NCBI GenBank assembly: GCA_016712715.1
Contig: JADJQM010000003.1
Location: forward strand, 434,001 to 498,000
DNA: 64,000 bases
Direction: 5' to 3'
Source: Rhodospirillaceae bacterium
GTDB taxonomy: Bacteria; Pseudomonadota; Alphaproteobacteria; Dongiales; Dongiaceae
Every line of letters starts with the position of its first letter. Within the stretch, counting starts at the first letter, position 1. The position numbers and the translations under genes were made by a program. Positions 27,201 through 36,640 of this stretch are shown piece by piece. The notes beneath the pieces are model-generated. The model made no database searches, had not been told where the DNA came from, and was given only the letters and a program-made list of their open reading frames with translations.

Positions 27201-30151
27201 GCATCCAGCGTCACATCGACCGAACCGTCGCCATCGAGGTCGACCAGGCGCTGGTCGTTGCCGGCATGGGCTTCGAGGGTCACCTGATTGACGGTGATGT
27301 TGTCAAAGATCGAGGCCCGCTGATTGTCGGAATAGATGCCAACGGTGCCCTGGGTGAGCGGGTCGGTGGCATCGACCACCGGGCCGCCGAAGAGGACCTG
27401 GTTGTCGACGAAGACGGTGATCTGGTTATCGACCACCGCGACCTTCAGTGTCATGTCGGCATTGAAGCGATAGCCGCCGACTTCGCTCGCCAGTACGGTT
27501 TCGACGCTGTCCTGCACCTTCACCAGTTCATGGGTGTTGGTTTCGGCATTCAGCACCAGGCGGTAGTGATTGTTGACATCGGTGTAATAGAACACCACGC
27601 CCACGCCGTCATTGTCAGTCGAGGTGATGCCGGTCTCAAAGACATAGTCGTGCCAGGTCTTGGCCGCGGCATCGCCCCAGACGAGGATGTTGCCGTCGCT
27701 GTCGGACTGGTCATAGAGGGCACCTTCCGGGGCCGGCATGCCGGCTTCCGCTGTGTCGCGGGCAAAGACGGTGCCCTTGACGATGAAGTTGCCGGTGGCG
27801 CCACCCTCACCGATGGTGAGCGAGGCGACGCCGAAGGTCGGCGACAGGGTTTCATTGTTGAAATCGAACTGGACCGAGGCCGGGGTGGGTGCGGCATCGA
27901 GAATACCCCCCGCCTTGGCCGTGCCGAGGGTCGCGATCTCCGCATCGGTGAACAGCTTATCGGTCACCAGCACGCTGTTGACATAGAGATCGCTGGTTTC
28001 GCCGTCTTCGTCGGTGAACAGCAGCAGGCCGGTGCCGGCATCGAGGCTGAAGCGGGCGGCATCCACTGTCTGCGTGCCGATCTTCACGCCTTCGACATAC
28101 TTGCTGAGAGTGAGCGAGCCGTCGCCATTGTCAGTGAAGGTGACGGCGACGCGCTGCCAGACGCCGTAGGTGAAGCCGGCCGGGTAATTGCCGCTGATGC
28201 CGACGCCGCCGACGCCGTTGCCGATATCCTTCACGAAGAAGTCGCCGTCGTCATTGTTGTTCACATTGAGCTGGAACAGCGACGTATAGCCGGCGTGATT
28301 GACCGGGATCAGGATGTCGAAGACGATCGAATATTCCGGCACCTTGTAGCCCGCGGGCAGGCCGAGGTTCGGGTTGAGCACGAGCTTCTCGGTCGGCACC
28401 AGGGCGTTGACGAGGGCCACGGTATCGTTGCCGCCGGGCACTGCCGGGATGCCGAACTCAGCCGGCGTGCCGATGGTGATGACGTCGGCGCCGTCCTGGG
28501 CCGGCTTCACCCAGCCATCGGCGTTGCCGTCGTTGAAATTCTCGACCAGCAGCGTGTCGTCGCCCTGTACCACGGTCAGGAACCCGTCGGTGGTGACATG
28601 GTCTTCGCTGTCGGTGATGCGCAGGGTCAGCTGATGCTGGCCGACGCCCAGTTCGACGCTCGGCTTCTCGCCGGTCGCGATCACATTGCCGTCTGCATCC
28701 AGCCATTCATAGCTGACGATGTCATTCTGCGGATTGAGCGATTGCGAAGCATCAAGCAGCACCACGGCCTTATCGGCACCGGCCGGCGCGTCGACGAACA
28801 GATCGTCGCCGGCGCGGGCTTGCGCCAGAACGTCCGGGGCGCCGACATCGACATTCTCGAACACTTCCTGATGGCCACGATAGGGGCCGGTCAGGCCATC
28901 ACGATCCAGCTCTTCCTTGATGCGAAAGCCATCGAGATAGTCGTCGAACTCGGTGAAATAGGTTTCCGTGGTGATGCGGTTATTGTCGGGATCGATCGTC
29001 ACCAGGCGGATGGCGCCGTTGCCGCCGCGATTGCCCAGCGCCTCGTTGCCGTTGCCGGTGATCTCGCGCGAAACGCCGTTCTGGTAGTTCACCAGCATCT
29101 CGAAGGTCGGCGTGCCGTATTGCGATTCGACGACATTGGTCTCGGCGCCGTCGCCGAAGATGTGGCCGGAGAAGGTGAACGTGATGTTGGGATATTTCGA
29201 CAAGAGTTCCCGATAGACCGTCTCGCCGTCATTGGCACCTTCGGGATCGCTGCCCATGCCGTAATCATAGCCGGCGCCTTCGTCATAGATGGGGGCACCC
29301 AGCGGGTCGTGCTGGCCGGCGAAGTTGGTCAGCGAATGCGAGGCGAGGATGACGCGGTGGTCGAGATGGGCGTCAAGCACGTCGCCGGCCCAGCGGATAA
29401 CGTCGTCGCGCGGGCCGAACTCCAGCGAAAGGACCAGCCATTTGGTGCCGTCCGGCGCGGTAAAGGTGTGATAGTTGTTGGCGCTGCGGTCAGGTTCCTG
29501 GTCATAGACGCCACCAAACGTGTCACTGACAGCGGCCTGTTCCTCGGGCGAGAAGCGGTCGTCGAGATAATAGGTCGAATGATCCGCCGCCGACCCGCCC
29601 ACTGCCTGGTCATGGTTGCCCGGCAGCAGCGAATAGGGAATGACACCGTCGAGGATGCGCAACGCCGGCTCGGCGACATTCCATTGCGATTCGATATTGT
29701 TGTCGGTGATGTCGCCGACATGGACCATGAACTGGATGTTGTGACTCTCTTTGTTGTCGACCAGCCACTGCGTCATGTCGGAGAAGATGTGGTTCAGTTC
29801 CGGATGCGAGGTGTAGTTCTGCGTGTCCGGAAAGACCGCGATGGTATAGGCGTTCTCGCCGGCAACTCGAACGCGGAAATCATCATAGACGCTTTGACCG
29901 TTGGTGTCGGTGGCGATAACACGTATATCCGAATGACCGAGCGCGCCCGGTTCGATGGTCAGAATGCCGCTTTCATCGATATTCGCGCCGGTGATCACCT
30001 CGCCGTTCGAGTTCTGAAGCGAATAGGTATGGCCGGCGCCACCAAACGCAGCATTGAGATCGATCGTCCCCGCGTTGCCGCCCGGATGAAGCATCAGATC
30101 CATGAGAACGCGTTGCGGAACGGCGGTGGTCAGCAGGGCTGAATCGGGCAT
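24254..30151 (-). CDS. secreted metallophosphoesterase with LamG-like domains and RTX repeats
   Basis: 1965 residues. A calcineurin-like phosphoesterase fills about residues 100-400: Asp109 in FPDTQNY, Asp147 in VGDITD, Asn179-His180-Asp181 in GNHD, then ASHS and FSGH. Motif I has Gln where many phosphoesterases have His. PKD-like segments follow at about 455-550 and 1045-1110, with laminin-G/concanavalin-like modules between and to about 1290. RTX calcium-binding nonapeptides form one array of about 20 (DNA about 25750-26290) and shorter ones (about 24480-24870 and 25090-25250). The C-terminus (DIVLAHLHESDFRFV) is a type I secretion signal. Likely a Ca-stabilised extracellular phosphatase or nuclease; the substrate is unknown. 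The ATG at 30151 has an AAAGGA ribosome binding site. Confidence 0.9.
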   Translation of the reverse strand: MPDSALLTTAVPQRVLMDLMLHPGGNAGTIDLNAAFGGAGHTYSLQNSNGEVITGANIDESGILTIEPGALGHSDIRVIATDTNGQSVYDDFRVRVAGENAYTIAVFPDTQNYTSHPELNHIFSDMTQWLVDNKESHNIQFMVHVGDITDNNIESQWNVAEPALRILDGVIPYSLLPGNHDQAVGGSAADHSTYYLDDRFSPEEQAAVSDTFGGVYDQEPDRSANNYHTFTAPDGTKWLVLSLEFGPRDDVIRWAGDVLDAHLDHRVILASHSLTNFAGQHDPLGAPIYDEGAGYDYGMGSDPEGANDGETVYRELLSKYPNITFTFSGHIFGDGAETNVVESQYGTPTFEMLVNYQNGVSREITGNGNEALGNRGGNGAIRLVTIDPDNNRITTETYFTEFDDYLDGFRIKEELDRDGLTGPYRGHQEVFENVDVGAPDVLAQARAGDDLFVDAPAGADKAVVLLDASQSLNPQNDIVSYEWLDADGNVIATGEKPSVELGVGQHQLTLRITDSEDHVTTDGFLTVVQGDDTLLVENFNDGNADGWVKPAQDGADVITIGTPAEFGIPAVPGGNDTVALVNALVPTEKLVLNPNLGLPAGYKVPEYSIVFDILIPVNHAGYTSLFQLNVNNNDDGDFFVKDIGNGVGGVGISGNYPAGFTYGVWQRVAVTFTDNGDGSLTLSKYVEGVKIGTQTVDAARFSLDAGTGLLLFTDEDGETSDLYVNSVLVTDKLFTDAEIATLGTAKAGGILDAAPTPASVQFDFNNETLSPTFGVASLTIGEGGATGNFIVKGTVFARDTAEAGMPAPEGALYDQSDSDGNILVWGDAAAKTWHDYVFETGITSTDNDGVGVVFYYTDVNNHYRLVLNAETNTHELVKVQDSVETVLASEVGGYRFNADMTLKVAVVDNQITVFVDNQVLFGGPVVDATDPLTQGTVGIYSDNQRASIFDNITVNQVTLEAHAGNDQRLVDLDGDGSVDVTLDAGATFGVDPVSHYVWKDADGNVIATGANPTVNLAPNAHVLTLEVTDSDGTVSTDTVKVTVFAQDDVLFHDDFGSAASAANWTIVDEGEFGGIGPNGLQSDWQFVDGKLTQLTDLQSRQLEWNGATAANYWDRGWSPLGDGVNVLRKGTYALYNGDGVEDWENYSVETNFVTPDNDALGILIHYVDANNYYKIELDAEGDLDRNPSNGAGAVFQLIRMRGGVEEILGIVPGKYTPGELTNLRVDIKDGRILAYIDGVQIFGTEIADHSFAKGGFALYSWGNQGLAFEDVTVVSLADEIVDEDQILTGTPDADNLAGGNGDDIIDGKADDDILAGNGGDDDITGGAGNDAITGGEGDDVAAGGNGDDSIFGNAGDDDLTGGAGNDHVDGGAGDDSVDGGAGDDALEGGAGDDMLYGGSGNDVVEGGAGDDDIEGNAGDDELTGGDGDDVIAGGAGNDEIDGGAGDDDLNGGNGDDQFTYQVPGGDDKFAGGAGNDTLTVLRNETNAPRVYDVTGKAAGFDIAISLAGGAADALVKTSGLETLNLELADGESAKLSGALTGVTEVVIEGSDGANLVDTSNLTTDTPLDIDLKGGDDKVVLGDAFGATIIDAGEGNETDGDTLDLSKATGPAIVNLVTGAITLNGAVLQAVHFENVVGTDEDDQLTGNDDANKLAGGAGNDIVKGEGGNDKLTGGAGENTLSGGAGNDTLGGDDAVQETAFDGGTGTDTLIVTSGGDDVAVDLAHGDVDGGNYDGSTVTKVENLINGSPDVAVEFRGDASANLLVGGNESDELHGRQGNDTLQGKEGDDYLDGSTGNDHLQGDQGDDDLRGGSGNDVIEGGNGDDGIRAGAGNDTVDGGADSDDIRGEAGNDILGGGAGDDTIRGDAGQDRIDGGLGDDDLTGGAAKDVFVFKPGFGQGTIHDFKTCGSSGDEIEFDHTLFADFTAVLAASEQDGDDVVIAIDNDNSVVIKDIVLAHLHESDFRFV

Positions 30152-30733
30152 ATCTGGGAGTCCTTTTGATGTCGATTGCGCAAATGAAAGCAAGCGGCCT
30201 GAAAAATTGGCGAACGCACCCGTGCCCCACTGAGAGGTTTTTCAACGCATCTAACTGGAAGACTGGATCGCTCTGCAGGATTGATAAAATTGATTCGGAA
30301 ATTTGTGTGTTAATGTTTCGTTAGGCAAATATTACCAATGCAATTCGTTCAATAAAGCGAACGCGATAAGGTGCTGCGCGTTGCCAACCTCACAATCGCG
30401 ATCAGCCTCCCAAATGCCTATAGCGGGATGGCGATCTGCTTCCGCGCAAGGGCCCCAGATCGCCATGGCCGCCACGCTTCCGATCACCTCCCGGTGCTGG
30501 CCGAGTTAGCCTTCTCTGATGCCGAGTAAACCCGTCCGACAATCGATACCGAAAGGCGGAGCGCTGCTGCCAGTATCTGCCATCACGGAAATATCACAAA
30601 TACGGCTTAGCTACTGCGGTGAAACGAGAAATGCCAACACCGCCACCTGTCGCCCAAACCATCGCGTAGGCGCGCATTGCGAGGGTGCCGGTCAGACTGC
30701 ATACTTCTCGCTTGAGATCCAAGGGAGGGACTG
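30152..30733. other. intergenic region with no convincing gene
   Basis: 580 bases between the RTX protein start and the small DUF1488-like gene. The part next to the RTX gene (about 30240-30380) is relatively AT-rich and should hold its promoter. Short frames at 30303-30509 and 30519-30743 lack ribosome binding sites and recognisable sequence. No inverted repeat stood out. Confidence 0.5.
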
Positions 30734-30997
30734 TTGGCACTGACATTTCTCAACGAGACTCCGGTCTACAATCCCGACCGTGAAACTCTGCGCATGGTTG
30801 GCATTGCCGCATCCGGGCATGTCGTCTGCCGTGTGACAAAGCCCGCCATCCTCGCCTGCGAACAAGTGGCCGAGGCTTCGCCCACGCAATTGCTGGAAAT
30901 CTTCTCCAGGCATCGAGACCTCTTCGAGAAGACGGCGCAGCAGAAATACCTCACCGGCGGACAGCAGCCGGACGGATCGATCCTGATCGGTTCCTGA
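30734..30997 (+). CDS. small DUF1488-like protein
   Basis: 87 residues from a TTG start with a strong AAGGGAGGGA ribosome binding site 3-7 bases away. The opening LTFLNETPVYNPDRETLRMVG, the central GHVVCRVTKPAIL strand and the length are like DUF1488 proteins, whose function is unknown. It lies alone between the RTX operon and a convergent AsmA gene. The family assignment is from pattern memory only. Confidence 0.6.
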   Translation: MALTFLNETPVYNPDRETLRMVGIAASGHVVCRVTKPAILACEQVAEASPTQLLEIFSRHRDLFEKTAQQKYLTGGQQPDGSILIGS

Positions 30998-31014
30998 ACG
31001 GTCGCATCGGCGCC

Positions 31015-32937
31015 CTAGTTCTGGGGTGTGGTCGTCAGGTTGCCCAGCAATTGCGCGCAGGAAACATCCTCAGCATTGCCTGGTTCGATCAGCGGAATCG
31101 GCACACCCTTGCCGATCGAGATGTCCGGGTTGCGGATCTTGCCTTTGAGGGCGACTGGCGCATCGATGTCGAGCAGGCTGAAATCCTTGGCATCAGCTTC
31201 GATTTCCATGTCGATCACCTGGGTCCGAAGATTGGCATGACCGCGGACATAGAGGACCGAATCCGTGGTATCGACAATGAAGCGATCGAAGGCGGCGTCG
31301 CCCTTGTTGAGCACGATCCGCCCAGCGCCGCACCGGATCGGCACCTTGGCATCCTCGGTCACGTAGAGAATGAGCGCCTGACCAATATCGAGACCGGCCA
31401 GTTCGACTAGCAGCCAGCTGAGTGAGCCGCCTTTCATGCCGAGCCAGATATCTCCCTCTCCGGTCCCCATCACCTCGGCCAGCGATCTCCCGGCACCGGT
31501 CAGGTTGATCTGTGCATGTACCTTGCCATCTGTCGTGTCGAAATAGGGCGAGCCCTTGAAGAAGGCCCCAAGATCGAGATTGGAGAGGGCAAGATCGGCG
31601 CTGACTGTGGGCTGCTCCTGGCGTGCATTGAGCACCATCTCTCCCTGCACGATGCCGTTGGCGACACCCATCTTCAGCGGATTAAGCACGGCGCGACCGT
31701 TAGCGACCTTGACTCGGCCGTTGAGCGATTGAATGGGCAGATAGTTCGGCGCGCGAACCGTCTTCGCATCTAGGGTCACATCCATGTCCATGACGCGCAG
31801 TTTCTCTATCTTCAGCGGAACATGAGGAAACAGCTCGTCATCGGCCTCCAATTGCGCGGCACTCTGCTCCTGCTGCGCGGACGCGGATTCCTTTCCGTCG
31901 GTCCCTGGCGGCAGGCCGATGAGGGGACCGAGATCATCGAAATCGAGGGATTTCGACATCAACTTGGCGGTGAGGAAAGGCCGTTCTGGCACGTAATCGA
32001 TTTTAACGTCGCCGGCTAGATCGCTGTTGCCGACGATCCCGGCCATCTTCTGGAACTGCCAGACCTCGCCCTTGCGCGTGAGATGGCCAGATAGCTTGTA
32101 GGGCGGCGTTGAAGGAGCCGGCACGCCGAGAACCGGAAAAATCTCGGCAAGATCCGGCCCTGCCAGTTTCATCTGAAGATCCGCCCCCTCCATCTTGAAC
32201 GGGTCGTCGATCTTGCCGTCGACTTCGACCGAGGTCTTCCCGAAATCGATCGACAGTTCGAGCGGATATGGCTTGTGAGACTCCTGCAATTGTCGAATGG
32301 AACCGCCGGCAAAATCGACCTTCAGCGGTTTACCTTCGAGTTTCCCGGTGGCGTGGAATTCGACCTGATTGGTCCCTGACGCCTCGCCGGCACCGATCCT
32401 GATATCGCCGGTGAGCGCCAGGTCGCGCTGCCGGTCCAGAAAGGAGATCTTGCCCTTCGTGATAACGAGCTTGTTGATCGTCGGCGCCTCGGACCGCTCA
32501 TCCGGCGCCGCCACCTCGGCTACGGTGGCGACCGCGGGGTTTTCTCCGAAGCTCCAATTCTTGGCGCCTTCCGCACTGCGTTCGAGGATGATGATGGGGC
32601 TCATGAGCTCGATGTTCGGGAAGACGAAATCGCCCAACAGGATCGGCAGGATCTCAACCTGGAAGTCCATCGACTGGGCCTCCAGCATGTGCGGCTTAGT
32701 GCCCCATTCGGCATTGGCGATTTTCACCTCCTTCAAGCTGACGTGCGTGGTCCACCCCCAATCGATTCTGGTATCGGCGATGCTGGTCTCGCGTCCAAGC
32801 GCAGCCCCCAGGCGCGTCTGCGCCTCATCCCGCAGCAGATCGGACTGCAGCACAGCATAGAGCGACACGCCGGTCAGCATCAGCAGGGCCACGATACTGC
32901 CAAGGATGATCGCCGCGATCTTGATGAACCTGCGCAT
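31015..32937 (-). CDS. AsmA-family protein
   Basis: 640 residues with one N-terminal membrane anchor (residues 7-30), then a large beta-rich domain with AsmA features: the N-terminal RLGAALGRETSI block and a C-terminal repeat of GKVHAQINLTGAG and LGMKGGSLSW type. AsmA-like proteins bridge inner and outer membranes and are linked to phospholipid transport. The ATG at 32937 has a GGAAGG ribosome binding site. It ends 17 bases from the convergent DUF1488-like gene. Confidence 0.88.
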   Translation of the reverse strand: MRRFIKIAAIILGSIVALLMLTGVSLYAVLQSDLLRDEAQTRLGAALGRETSIADTRIDWGWTTHVSLKEVKIANAEWGTKPHMLEAQSMDFQVEILPILLGDFVFPNIELMSPIIILERSAEGAKNWSFGENPAVATVAEVAAPDERSEAPTINKLVITKGKISFLDRQRDLALTGDIRIGAGEASGTNQVEFHATGKLEGKPLKVDFAGGSIRQLQESHKPYPLELSIDFGKTSVEVDGKIDDPFKMEGADLQMKLAGPDLAEIFPVLGVPAPSTPPYKLSGHLTRKGEVWQFQKMAGIVGNSDLAGDVKIDYVPERPFLTAKLMSKSLDFDDLGPLIGLPPGTDGKESASAQQEQSAAQLEADDELFPHVPLKIEKLRVMDMDVTLDAKTVRAPNYLPIQSLNGRVKVANGRAVLNPLKMGVANGIVQGEMVLNARQEQPTVSADLALSNLDLGAFFKGSPYFDTTDGKVHAQINLTGAGRSLAEVMGTGEGDIWLGMKGGSLSWLLVELAGLDIGQALILYVTEDAKVPIRCGAGRIVLNKGDAAFDRFIVDTTDSVLYVRGHANLRTQVIDMEIEADAKDFSLLDIDAPVALKGKIRNPDISIGKGVPIPLIEPGNAEDVSCAQLLGNLTTTPQN

Positions 32938-33083
32938 CTGCCGCCTTCCTTGGGACGGATTGTCCCAATCTCACAATGCGGATCGCGCCGATGGGTTCCC
33001 CATAAACGTAGACGGCCCGCTGGCATGATGTTCCGAGCTGGGAACTCAGGGGCCAGCAGCGAGGCAGCCGGAACAATCCCCAG

Positions 33084-35015
33084 TCACGTCAGGATCGCGT
33101 TCAGCCTCAGCGCCACATGCAACTCGAGCGCCTTGACGGGGTCGTCCCATCCCCCCGTGATTTCGCGCAGTGTGTCGAGGCGCTGCCGCATGGTGTTGAC
33201 ATGTACTCCCAGGGTTGCCGCCGCGAGCTTGATATTGTGCTGGCTGTCGAAATAGCAAAGCAGCGTCTGCTTCAGCAATTCGCGCTGGCGAGGCGCCCGC
33301 GCCTCGATCGGCTCCAGCATTTCCTCGAGATATTTCGCAAGGCGTCGCGCATCACCAGCCTCGAACAGCTTTGCGAACATGTTCACGTCCGATTGATCAA
33401 CGAACCGATCGAGCCGCTTCATATTGCGCAGCACGTGAAAAGCCTGGTTCATGCGGGCGAAATGATAGCCTGTCTGGCTGAGATCCGTGAACTGTTCCGA
33501 CAGAATGCCGCCGGCCTCCCAGCCATTGCGCTTCTTCGTGAGGTTGTGCAGGAACGTCCGGATTGCCTCTTCCGGCCCGATGGCCAGATAGGTGTCGTCC
33601 AGCAGATCGACAAGGGCGTTGAGCTTGGCAGCACTTTCCCGGATGCGCGCTGTCTGATCTGCCCGGTCAAGCCCCGTGAGGACAATCTGTGCCAGCATGA
33701 CCGGCGACTCCGTGCGCAGCCCGAGGCGATCCCGCACCGCCGAGATGGTAGATTCGTCGGGCGGCGAAACCATGACGACGTGCCGCAGCAAGGTCGAGGA
33801 TGCGATCAGCTTTTCGGTTTCCCGCCTTTCATTCCACAGCTTGGCTATGGAGAGGGCAACTGTGCTGCGCTCCAGATTGCGGATCTCGATCGCGTCCAGT
33901 TCGCCCTGGTTGCAGATCACAAGGCTCTCCGCGCGCTCGGTGCCGCCATGCAGGACTATCGCACGGCATTGCTCATCGCCCTTGTTCACCACCAGGACCG
34001 CGCGGCCAGTGTGTCTGGATTGCGAATGCGCGTTGATTAGCAGCGCCGGCTCGACCTTGGCTGCCTTGAGGTCGCCCGCCAGATACCCACCATAGGTTTC
34101 AGCTACGAACTCCTCGCTGATTTCCAGCTGCTTGTCATAGAGGAAGACGGCGCCGTTGATCCGGCTCGCCATCCGTTTGAGAAAATGCTGCAGCTCGGCG
34201 CCTGACGCTAGCAGGTGAGTCATTTCGTCATGCGCGGCAGCCGACGCTTCGACACGCTGAATATGCTCGATCAGAGCATTGCGGTTCCGCTCCGCCTCGC
34301 CCAGCGCCTCGCTGAGCATGATGAACAGGTTGGCATTCCGCATGGCGACACCGGCGTGCAGTGCGAAAGATCCGAGAACCGATATCTCACGGCCAGAGAG
34401 CTTGCGGCCATAGCGATCGGCCACGAACAGGAACCCCAGGACCTTGTCTTCCGACAGGATCGGGAAGCCGGCGAGCGAGACGATGTTCTCGGTCCGGAAC
34501 ACGCGGTCAAGCTCCGGTAGATGCCGGAAGCGCCGATCATTGAGGTAGTCCTGGGTCTCGAAGAAGCTCTTTGAACTGAGGATCAGGCTGACGGCGCCGT
34601 ATTCGACCCGGCTGGTCATGCCGGCCGTCGCCGGCGACAGATTTCCCTCCGCCGTGACGGTGCGAAACAGACCGCTCTCCTCGTCCAGGATCGTCACCCA
34701 GGCCACATTCGCGCTCACTAGGCTGCGGGCGCGCGTGACGATGGTCCGCAGCAGGTCCTGGACCGCTAGGGTGCTGGAAAGATCATGCGTCGTCTCGATA
34801 AGGAGGTTGAGGCCACGTTCAGCCAGGGCATGGCCGCTGATGATGCGCCTGATCGCGTTCACATGGCTCTGCAGGCTCTCGAATTGCTCGGCCTCGCCGG
34901 GTCGCGTCGACCGCGCCTTCATCCGCTCCAATGCGGCATCGATCTCCGCGTCGCCGCCCCCGAGCGCCACTTTTTCGAGGACCGACAGTGCGTCGGCAAA
35001 CTGGTTTTGGGACAC
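33084..35015 (-). CDS. GAF-domain transcriptional regulator with PucR/CdaR-type C-terminal helix-turn-helix
   Basis: 643 residues. A GAF domain lies at about 75-225 (LSSTLAVQDLLRTIV to GFLFVADRYGRKLSG), then a coiled-coil linker at about 235-275, a central region, and a C-terminal PucR-like helix-turn-helix (NIKLAAATLGVHVNTMRQRL) at about 600-620. The GTG at 35015 is preferred because GGAG lies 8 bases before it; a TTG at 35033 is the alternative. It is transcribed after and in the same direction as the ABC/BKACE operon, about 130 bases downstream, so it may be that operon's ligand-responsive regulator. The ligand is unknown. Confidence 0.82.
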   Translation of the reverse strand: MSQNQFADALSVLEKVALGGGDAEIDAALERMKARSTRPGEAEQFESLQSHVNAIRRIISGHALAERGLNLLIETTHDLSSTLAVQDLLRTIVTRARSLVSANVAWVTILDEESGLFRTVTAEGNLSPATAGMTSRVEYGAVSLILSSKSFFETQDYLNDRRFRHLPELDRVFRTENIVSLAGFPILSEDKVLGFLFVADRYGRKLSGREISVLGSFALHAGVAMRNANLFIMLSEALGEAERNRNALIEHIQRVEASAAAHDEMTHLLASGAELQHFLKRMASRINGAVFLYDKQLEISEEFVAETYGGYLAGDLKAAKVEPALLINAHSQSRHTGRAVLVVNKGDEQCRAIVLHGGTERAESLVICNQGELDAIEIRNLERSTVALSIAKLWNERRETEKLIASSTLLRHVVMVSPPDESTISAVRDRLGLRTESPVMLAQIVLTGLDRADQTARIRESAAKLNALVDLLDDTYLAIGPEEAIRTFLHNLTKKRNGWEAGGILSEQFTDLSQTGYHFARMNQAFHVLRNMKRLDRFVDQSDVNMFAKLFEAGDARRLAKYLEEMLEPIEARAPRQRELLKQTLLCYFDSQHNIKLAAATLGVHVNTMRQRLDTLREITGGWDDPVKALELHVALRLNAILT

Positions 35016-35143
35016 GGCTTGGCTCCAAGTCAAACTTGGCGGCGCCGCACGAGCGGCTCGGGATGTATCACTATCCCAAACAAGCCGTGTTTTCCAGGAA
35101 TGTCGGATTTGTCATGGGTATGGGCAACCGCCCCACTCCGGGG

Positions 35144-36640
35144 TCAATGGATCGCGGCTTGCAGGATCTTGGCGGCGCTGGCTTCGGCGCGGGAGAAGTC
35201 TGCCGCGATTGTCCCGCTCTTGGCCACGAGAATTCGGTCGGAAAGATCCAGAATTTCTGGCAAATAGGACGATATGAGGATGACACCGACGCCGCTGTCG
35301 GCTAGGCGACGGATGATCTCGTGGATCTCGGCGATGGCGCCGACATCGACACCGCGCGTTGGCTCGTCGAAGATGATGACCTTTGGACTCTGGACCAGGG
35401 ACTTCGCAATCACGACCTTCTGCTGGTTGCCGCCCGACAGATACAAGACGGATTGATCACCGCCGATGCTGCGGATCGACAGTCGCTCCGCCCATTCCCG
35501 CGCGATACTCCGCATCCTCCCAAGCGGGGCCAGCGCCTTGCCACGACCGCACTTTGCCAGCCAGCCGAGACCGATATTCTCCGAAATGCTCAGCGTCTCG
35601 AAGAATCCATCCAGCTTGCGGTCTTCGCTGACATAGGCGATGCCGTCCGCGATGGCTCGTGATGGCACGCCGTAGCGGATTTCCCGGCCATCCAGCCAGA
35701 TACGACCGCCGCCGAAATTGCGCTTGGTATGCCCCATGATCACTCGGGCGACCTCGCTCCGGCCCGAGCCGATCAGTCCGGCAAGACCGGTGATCTCGCC
35801 TGGAAACACCGAGAAGGACATGTTGTTGACGACATTGCCCAGTCGAATGTTCTCGACCCTCAGGATTGGCAGGGCGGAGGAGGAACGACGCCCGGCGACG
35901 GGCACACTCGGCCGCGCCGAGATATCCTCGCCGATCATGTGATGGATCAGGCGCTGGCGATCGAACGCGCTGGCCGGTGCCGTGACCGTCAGTCGCCCAT
36001 CGCGCAGCACCGAAATCCGGTCGGCATGCAGCAGCGCTTCCTCCAGCGCGTGGCTGATGAAGATGATCGCGACACCCTGTTGCCGCAAGGATTTCATCAG
36101 CTCGAATAGATGCTCCGTCTCTTCCGGCGTCAACGCGGCGGTCGGCTCATCGAGGATGATGACCCGCGCTTCGTTGAGAACGGCTCGGGCGATTTCGACC
36201 ATCTGCCGTTTGGCCGCCGACAGCGAGCCGGCCAACTGTGCCGGATCCACGTTGAAATTGAGCCGCTGGAGAATCTGCCGGGCGGCACTCCGCACTTTGC
36301 GAACCGAATTGAACATGCGCTCGCGCCCCAGTATCATGTTCTGGGCCACGGTCAACTGCGGCACCAGGCTGGTCTCCTGAAAGACCATGGAGATGCCGCA
36401 ATTCTTCGCATCCTTGGGCGTGGCGAAAGTCACCGGTTGGCCCGCGAACTTCAGCACGCCTTCGCTCGGCGAGATGACGCCGGCGATCAGCTTGCACAGT
36501 GTGGACTTTCCGGCGCCATTCTCGCCGGCCAAGGCATGGATCTCACCGGGATAGAGCTCGAAGCTGGCGTTATCAAGCGCCGAGATGCCACCATATTTCT
36601 TAGTAACGTTCTCCAGCGAGACGATGGGCTTGCCGGTCAT
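35144..36640 (-). CDS. ribose-type ABC transporter ATPase with two cassettes
   Basis: 498 residues, two fused nucleotide-binding domains. The first has Walker A GENGAGKST and signature LSAAKRQM; the second has a degenerate P-loop GLIGSGRSE and LSGGNQQK. This is the RbsA/MglA layout. It energises import by the two permeases at 38576 and 40829. Its ATG overlaps the preceding propeller gene by four bases (ATGA). Last gene of the operon. Confidence 0.95.
   Translation of the reverse strand: MTGKPIVSLENVTKKYGGISALDNASFELYPGEIHALAGENGAGKSTLCKLIAGVISPSEGVLKFAGQPVTFATPKDAKNCGISMVFQETSLVPQLTVAQNMILGRERMFNSVRKVRSAARQILQRLNFNVDPAQLAGSLSAAKRQMVEIARAVLNEARVIILDEPTAALTPEETEHLFELMKSLRQQGVAIIFISHALEEALLHADRISVLRDGRLTVTAPASAFDRQRLIHHMIGEDISARPSVPVAGRRSSSALPILRVENIRLGNVVNNMSFSVFPGEITGLAGLIGSGRSEVARVIMGHTKRNFGGGRIWLDGREIRYGVPSRAIADGIAYVSEDRKLDGFFETLSISENIGLGWLAKCGRGKALAPLGRMRSIAREWAERLSIRSIGGDQSVLYLSGGNQQKVVIAKSLVQSPKVIIFDEPTRGVDVGAIAEIHEIIRRLADSGVGVILISSYLPEILDLSDRILVAKSGTIAADFSRAEASAAKILQAAIH

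Noticed and set aside
26405..30142. 1245-codon plus-strand open frame
   Set aside because: Exact antisense of the RTX phosphoesterase gene; a product of high GC and biased codons. No recognisable domain.
30303..30743. Two short plus-strand frames before the DUF1488-like gene
   Set aside because: No ribosome binding site and no recognisable sequence.
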